Assembly (NCBI GenBank): GCA_910585525.1
Contig: CAJUFR010000001.1
Location: 16,579 to 80,578 of the forward strand
DNA: 64,000 bases
Source of the DNA: an uncultured Angelakisella sp.
GTDB taxonomy: Bacteria; Bacillota; Clostridia; Oscillospirales; Ruminococcaceae
Direction: 5' to 3'
The position numbers and the translations under genes are program-made. Numbering within the stretch: position 1 is the stretch's first letter; every line of letters begins with the position of its first letter. Shown piece by piece: positions 59,783 to 64,000 of the stretch. The notes under the pieces were generated by a model that made no database searches, was not told the origin of the DNA, and saw nothing but the letters and a program-made list of their open reading frames with translations.

Positions 59783-61297
59783 TTATTTTTCCATAACAGG
59801 GAGGGCCAGCCCCTCCCACTGCTCCAGGAAGGGCAGCAGCTGGTCCAGGATGGCGGCGGCGCCGCCGGGGCGGTTGCTCTCGATGTTCAGGGGCATCAAG
59901 GGGTCGTGGAGGGACATCCGCAGCAGGAACCAGCCGGAAAGGCCGGGGACCGAGACCCGCAGCCCCTCCTGGTTGTCCGGGGCCACCTGCCAGTCCTCCC
60001 GGGCGGCGGCGTAGGGGGCAAGGGCCTCCAGCACCCGGGCCCCGTAGGCCCCAAAGTCCTCCGCCCCGATGGGCAGCCGGTGCTCGGCGGCCTCCAGGGG
60101 CTCCCGGAGCTCCCGGAGCAGGTCCCCCAGGGTCTGGCCCTTTTCCCGGAGCCTGGCCGCTTGGATGATGATCTTCACCGCCAGGTAGGCCCCGTCGTCC
60201 AGGAAGTGGTTCTCCCGCATGGCGCCGTGGCCGCTGGTCTCGATGGCCAGCAGGCAGGGGGTGCCCTGCTGGTTCAGCCGGATGCCCTCGTTGATGACAT
60301 TTTTGTACCCCCGCTTGAACCGCCGGTGGACAAGGCCCAGCTTGCCGGTGAGGAAGGCGGCCAGCTCGTCGGAGGTCACCGAATCGGTGACCACGGTGGA
60401 GCCGGGGGCCTCCTGGGCCACGATGGCACCCATCAGCCCGATGAGCCGGTTGCGGGAGAGGGGGGAGCCGTCCCGGTCCACCGCCCCCGCCCGGTCCACG
60501 TCGGTGTCAAAGATGATGCCCAGGTGGCAGCCCCCCTCCAGGGTGGCCTTGCGGATGGCGGCCATGGCGGCCTTGTCCTCCGGGTTGGGGATGTGGTTGG
60601 GGAAGCGGCCGTCCGGCTCCAGGTAGACGCTGGCGGAAACATCCGCCCCCAGGGGTTCCAGTACCTGCCGGGGGAAGAAGCCCCCCGACCCGTTGCCGGC
60701 GTCCACCGCGATCTTGAAGCCGGCCAGGGGCCGGGGCCCGCTGCCAGCCCCGTCGATGATCAGCTGGCGGAGGTGGGCGGCGTAGGCGTCCATGAGCGGG
60801 GAAGGGAAGAGGCGGTCCCCGGCGCGCCCCTGGCGGGGAGTGGCAGGGGGCAGTTCCCCGGCCAGGGCCAGCAGATGCCGGATATCCTCTTTTTCCAGGC
60901 CGCCGGCGGGGGTAAAGAACTTCATGCCGTTGCGGTTCCAGGGCAGGTGGCTGGCGGTGATCATCACCGCCCCGTCCCAGCCGAAGCCGGGGAGGAGGGT
61001 GGACATGAACATAGCGGGGGTGCTGGCCAGGCCGCAATCGCCGCACCGGGCCCCCTGGTCCAGGATGCCGTCCCGGGTGGCGGCGGCCAGGTCGGGGCCG
61101 GAGAGCCGGGGGTCCCGGCCCACCCCGACGGTGAGTTCATGGGTAGCCTTGCCGGTCCGGGCGGCCAGCCAGCGGACAAAGGCCCCGGCGATGGCCCGGG
61201 CCGCCTCCGGGGTGAGGGTGACCGGTTCGCCGGGGACCCCGGCCAGGGCCACCCCCCGGACGTCGCTGCCGTTTTGCAGTTTGGAATAGTCAGCCAT
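59783..61297 (-). CDS. Phosphoglucomutase/phosphomannomutase family protein
   Basis: 504 residues. Phosphoserine loop MITASHLPWNRNG near residue 113, metal loop FDTDVDRAG near 272 (D-x-D-x-D-R), sugar loop LLAIETSGHGAMREN near 350. These are the alpha-D-phosphohexomutase signatures. It interconverts hexose-1- and 6-phosphates. Length is a little over the usual 450-480. RBS AGGAGGTACC. Confidence 0.9.
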   Translation of the reverse strand: MADYSKLQNGSDVRGVALAGVPGEPVTLTPEAARAIAGAFVRWLAARTGKATHELTVGVGRDPRLSGPDLAAATRDGILDQGARCGDCGLASTPAMFMSTLLPGFGWDGAVMITASHLPWNRNGMKFFTPAGGLEKEDIRHLLALAGELPPATPRQGRAGDRLFPSPLMDAYAAHLRQLIIDGAGSGPRPLAGFKIAVDAGNGSGGFFPRQVLEPLGADVSASVYLEPDGRFPNHIPNPEDKAAMAAIRKATLEGGCHLGIIFDTDVDRAGAVDRDGSPLSRNRLIGLMGAIVAQEAPGSTVVTDSVTSDELAAFLTGKLGLVHRRFKRGYKNVINEGIRLNQQGTPCLLAIETSGHGAMRENHFLDDGAYLAVKIIIQAARLREKGQTLGDLLRELREPLEAAEHRLPIGAEDFGAYGARVLEALAPYAAAREDWQVAPDNQEGLRVSVPGLSGWFLLRMSLHDPLMPLNIESNRPGGAAAILDQLLPFLEQWEGLALPVMEK

Positions 61298-61340
61298 GGC
61301 GGTACCTCCTGTGTCCTGGGTCTTTATGGTCGTTGGGTAG

Positions 61341-63170
61341 TTATTGGGCGCTCTTCTTTTTGGCCGCTGCCTTCATCCGCTCCCCGTGGTCCAGCACCTT
61401 CTTGCGGATGCGGATGCTCTTGGGGGTGACCTCCAGCAGTTCGTCGGGGGCCAGGAACTCCAGGCTCTCCTCCAGGCTCATGTGCCGGGGGGGCACCAGC
61501 CGGAGGGCGTCATCCGAACCGGAGGCCCGGGTGTTGGACATATGCTTTTTCTTGCAGACGTTTACCGTCATGTCGTCCCCCTTGGGGTTGGAGCCGACTA
61601 CCATCCCGGCGTAGACCTTCTCGCCGGGGTCGATGAACATCATACCCCGCTCCTGGGCGTTGAAGATGCCGTAGGCCACCGCCTCGCCGGTCTCGAAGGC
61701 GATGAGGGAGCCCACCTGGCGTCCGCTGATCTCCCCCTTGTACTCCTGGTAGTCGTGGAACACCGAGGACATGATGCCCTCGCCCCGGGTGTCGGTGAGG
61801 AACTCGCTGCGGTAGCCGAAAAGGCCCCGGGAGGGGACCAGGAATTTTAACTCCATCCGGCTGCCCTTGGGCTGCATGGCCTGGAGTTCCCCCTTGCGGG
61901 AGCCCATCTTCTCCATAACGCTGCCCATGTATTCCTCCGGCACGTCCACCACCAGTTCCTCGATGGGCTCGCAGCGTTTGCCGTTGATCTCCTTGTACAG
62001 CACCTTGGGGGCGCCCACCTGGAATTCGTAGCCCTCCCGGCGCATCGTCTCGATGAGGATGGAAAGGTGCATCTCCCCCCGGCCCAGCACCCGGAAGCTG
62101 TCGGCGCTGTCGGTGTCCTCCACGTGGAGGGAGACATCCTTGAGCAGTTCCCGGTAAAGGCGGTCCCGGATCTGGCGGGAGGTGACCCACTTGCCCTCCT
62201 TGCCGCAGAAGGGGCTGTCGTTTACCGAGAAGGTCATCTCCATGGTGGGCTCGCTGATCTTGACAAAGGGGATAGCCTCCACCCGGGCGGGGTCACAGAC
62301 GGTGTTGCCGATGGTGATGTTCTCGATGCCGGAGAAGGCCACGATATCCCCCACCTTGGCCTCCTGCACCGGTGCCTTGGCAAGGCCGTCGTACTGGTAG
62401 ACGGCGGTGATCTTCCCCTTGCCGCTCACCTCCGGGTGGTGGAAGTCGCAGACCGTCACCTCCTGGTTCACCCGGATGGAGCCGGTCTCCACCCGACCCA
62501 CGGCGATGCGCCCCACAAAGGAACTGTACTCCACGCTGGAGACCAGCACCGAAAGGGGCAGTTCCTCGTTGCCCTCCGGGGGGGCCACGTAGTTCACGAT
62601 GGTCTCGAAGAGGGGGGTGAGGTCGGTGCCGGGGACGTCGGGGGAGTAGGAGGCGGTGCCCTGGCGGCCGGAGCAGAAGACGGTGGGGCTGTCCAGCTGC
62701 TCGTCGCTGGCCCCCAGGTCCATGAACAGTTCCAGCACCTCGTCCACCACTTCCTTGATACGGGCGTCGGGCTTGTCGATCTTGTTGACGATGATCACCA
62801 CCCGCAGCCCCTGGGCCAGGGCCTTTTCCAGCACGAAGCGGGTCTGGGGCATAGGGCCCTCGGCGGCGTCCACCAGCAGCAGCACCCCGTCCACCATCTT
62901 CAGCACCCGCTCCACCTCGCCGCCGAAGTCAGCATGGCCGGGGGTGTCCACGATGTTGATCTTGATGCCGTTGTAGGAGGTGGAGGTGTTCTTGGCCAGG
63001 ATGGTGATGCCACGCTCCCGCTCCAGGTCGTTGGAATCCATCACCCGCTCCTGGACCACCTGGTTATCCCGGAAGGTGCCCCCCTGGCGGAGCATCCCGT
63101 CCACCAGGGTGGTCTTGCCGTGGTCAACGTGGGCGATGATGGCGATATTTCTTAGATCTTCCCTTTTCAT
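61341..63170 (-). CDS. typA: Ribosome-associated GTPase TypA/BipA
   Basis: 609 residues. G1 AHVDHGKTTL near residue 12, switch II DTPGHADFGGEVERVL, G4 NKIDKPDA; then the EF-G-like domains and the TypA-specific C-terminal part (RGMMFIDPGEKVYAGMVVG, KKKHMSNTRASGSDDALRL). It helps ribosome assembly under stress. ATG 63170 after AAGGAGGCACCC. The C-terminus is Lys-rich (MKAAAKKKSAQ). Confidence 0.95.
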   Translation of the reverse strand: MKREDLRNIAIIAHVDHGKTTLVDGMLRQGGTFRDNQVVQERVMDSNDLERERGITILAKNTSTSYNGIKINIVDTPGHADFGGEVERVLKMVDGVLLLVDAAEGPMPQTRFVLEKALAQGLRVVIIVNKIDKPDARIKEVVDEVLELFMDLGASDEQLDSPTVFCSGRQGTASYSPDVPGTDLTPLFETIVNYVAPPEGNEELPLSVLVSSVEYSSFVGRIAVGRVETGSIRVNQEVTVCDFHHPEVSGKGKITAVYQYDGLAKAPVQEAKVGDIVAFSGIENITIGNTVCDPARVEAIPFVKISEPTMEMTFSVNDSPFCGKEGKWVTSRQIRDRLYRELLKDVSLHVEDTDSADSFRVLGRGEMHLSILIETMRREGYEFQVGAPKVLYKEINGKRCEPIEELVVDVPEEYMGSVMEKMGSRKGELQAMQPKGSRMELKFLVPSRGLFGYRSEFLTDTRGEGIMSSVFHDYQEYKGEISGRQVGSLIAFETGEAVAYGIFNAQERGMMFIDPGEKVYAGMVVGSNPKGDDMTVNVCKKKHMSNTRASGSDDALRLVPPRHMSLEESLEFLAPDELLEVTPKSIRIRKKVLDHGERMKAAAKKKSAQ

Positions 63171-63306
63171 GGGTGCCTCCTTAGATTTTCGACTTTTTGC
63201 ACAGATTTTTAATTAACTTTTTGATTATAGCACCAAGGCAAAAAAAAAGATACCCCTTTTCACGATTTTTTTCGCTTTTCTCGGGAGGAAAAAGGGGAGG
63301 AAAAGA

Positions 63307-63361
63307 TTGTAAACTTTTATAAAATTTATAGTTGACAATCGGGGCGGCGTTCCATTATACT
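63307..63361 (+). promoter_or_regulatory. BirA operator overlapping the bioY promoter
   Basis: TTGTAAAC (63307-63314), 16 bases, GTTGACAA (63331-63338) is the BirA dyad. The right half contains the -35 TTGACA (63332-63337), and after 18 bases comes TATACT (63356-63361). Biotinyl-AMP-loaded BirA would block RNA polymerase, so biotin represses bioY. Confidence 0.82.
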
Positions 63362-63408
63362 AGGGCAGGAGAAAAATGGTTTTTTGTTGACGAAAGGAGC
63401 GCCCTGCT

Positions 63409-63945
63409 ATGAAAAAAATGACCACCCGGGAGTTGACCCTCGCCGCCCTTTTTGTGGCGGTAACGGCGGTGCTTTCCCAGATCGTGATCCCCATGCCCCT
63501 GGTGCCCTTCAACCTGGCGGTGCTGGCGGTGTTCCTCTGCGGCAGCCTGCTGCCCAAGGGGGCGGCCCTTCTCTCCCAGCTTTGCTACCTGCTGCTGGGG
63601 GCCATCGGCGTGCCGGTGTACGCCCAGTTTTCGGCGGGGCCATCGGTGCTGTTCGGGGTCACCGGCGGCTACCTCATGGCCTACCCGGTGATGGCCTGGC
63701 TGGTGGCGCTGCTCATCGAGAAGTGGGCGGGGGACGCCTTTTGGAAGCGGATGGCGGTGATGGTGGCGGCGCTGCTGCCCTGCTACCTCTTCGGGACGGC
63801 GTGGTTCGCCATCTATATGAAGAAAGGATTCGTGGAAGCCGCCATGGCGGCCTGTATCCCCTACATCCCCTTCGACCTGGCCAAGGGGGTGGTGGCAGCC
63901 TACCTGGGACCCCGGGTGCAGAGGCGGGTAAAGCAGGCAGCTTGA
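63409..63945 (+). CDS. bioY: Biotin transporter BioY
   Basis: 178-residue S-component-type membrane protein with six hydrophobic segments. Family stretches: LTLAALFVAVTAVLSQIVIP near the start, PFNLAVLAVFLCGSLLPKGA and FGVTGGYLMAYPVMAWL. It imports biotin alone or with an ECF module. ATG 63409 with GAAAGGAGC. The BirA operator upstream confirms the role. No biotin synthesis genes are in the window. Confidence 0.93.
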   Translation: MKKMTTRELTLAALFVAVTAVLSQIVIPMPLVPFNLAVLAVFLCGSLLPKGAALLSQLCYLLLGAIGVPVYAQFSAGPSVLFGVTGGYLMAYPVMAWLVALLIEKWAGDAFWKRMAVMVAALLPCYLFGTAWFAIYMKKGFVEAAMAACIPYIPFDLAKGVVAAYLGPRVQRRVKQAA

Positions 63946-64000
63946 ATGCTTGGTGTTTTTGATGTCCCCCATATCGCAAAACAGGCCCGGCCGCCATTGG

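Noticed and set aside
58742..61429. 895-codon ORF opposite the small recombinase and mutase genes
   Set aside because: Shadow frame covering two unrelated minus-strand genes with good motifs.

Overview
The window reads as chromosome of a spore-forming, strictly anaerobic, high-GC Firmicute, most likely Oscillospiraceae (Flavonifractor/Intestinimonas/Lawsonibacter-like). The evidence is strongly GC-biased codon use, AAGGAGG ribosome binding sites, T-box control, SpoIIID, an IspH-S1 fusion, class III (oxygen-sensitive) ribonucleotide reductase, a soluble [FeFe] hydrogenase and PTS-type PRD regulators. The taxon is inferred from gene content only.

Layout. 1-4230: end of a solute-binding protein, then an iron/polyamine-type ABC importer with two ATPases around one fused permease. 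4243-6096: ECF sigma factor and membrane-anchored partner. 6142-9366: tryptophan T-box leader with ABC operon trpXYZ. 9402-11160: receiver-less response-regulator fragment overlapping an [FeFe] hydrogenase. 11265-16390: papain-like amidase, then a purine/urate-type locus in decay (NCS1 permease with an internal deletion behind a structured leader, PAS regulator, ssnA, and a ygfK start joined out of frame to a ygeW end). 16495-21742: divergent superoxide dismutase, then vanY-rsmE-prmA, a lipoprotein, a HAD phosphatase and a flavodoxin-like reductase. 22124-30181: PRD/EIIB regulator and an eight-gene operon of the EF_0829-EF_0839 type, in which four uncharacterised families (SFCGS, DUF4312, DUF4311, DUF4310) probably form a transporter feeding DgaE and KDGP aldolase.

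30208-40938: lipoprotein, cmk-plsC-ispH/S1, YitT protein, class III ribonucleotide reductase whose glycyl-radical segment is a separate 51-residue ORF under two NrdR boxes, M23 peptidase and spoIIID. 40963-55594: winged-helix protein, glycosyltransferase, NYN-LOTUS protein, TVP38, NUDIX, ROK kinase, RluA, a PRD-like protein, a GHL10-amidase fusion, a periplasmic-binding protein, and a TetR/MMPL pair. A 95-bp intergenic repeat occurs twice (45323 and 47999).

55591-58364: a secreted-protein gene split by a 2450-bp AT-rich serine-recombinase element whose target can be rebuilt exactly. 58446-63945: a probable spore-associated protein, a small serine recombinase flanked by inverted repeats, phosphoglucomutase/phosphomannomutase, typA, and bioY behind a BirA operator. 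The last 55 bases (63946-64000) show no gene. No tRNA, rRNA or CRISPR array was seen.
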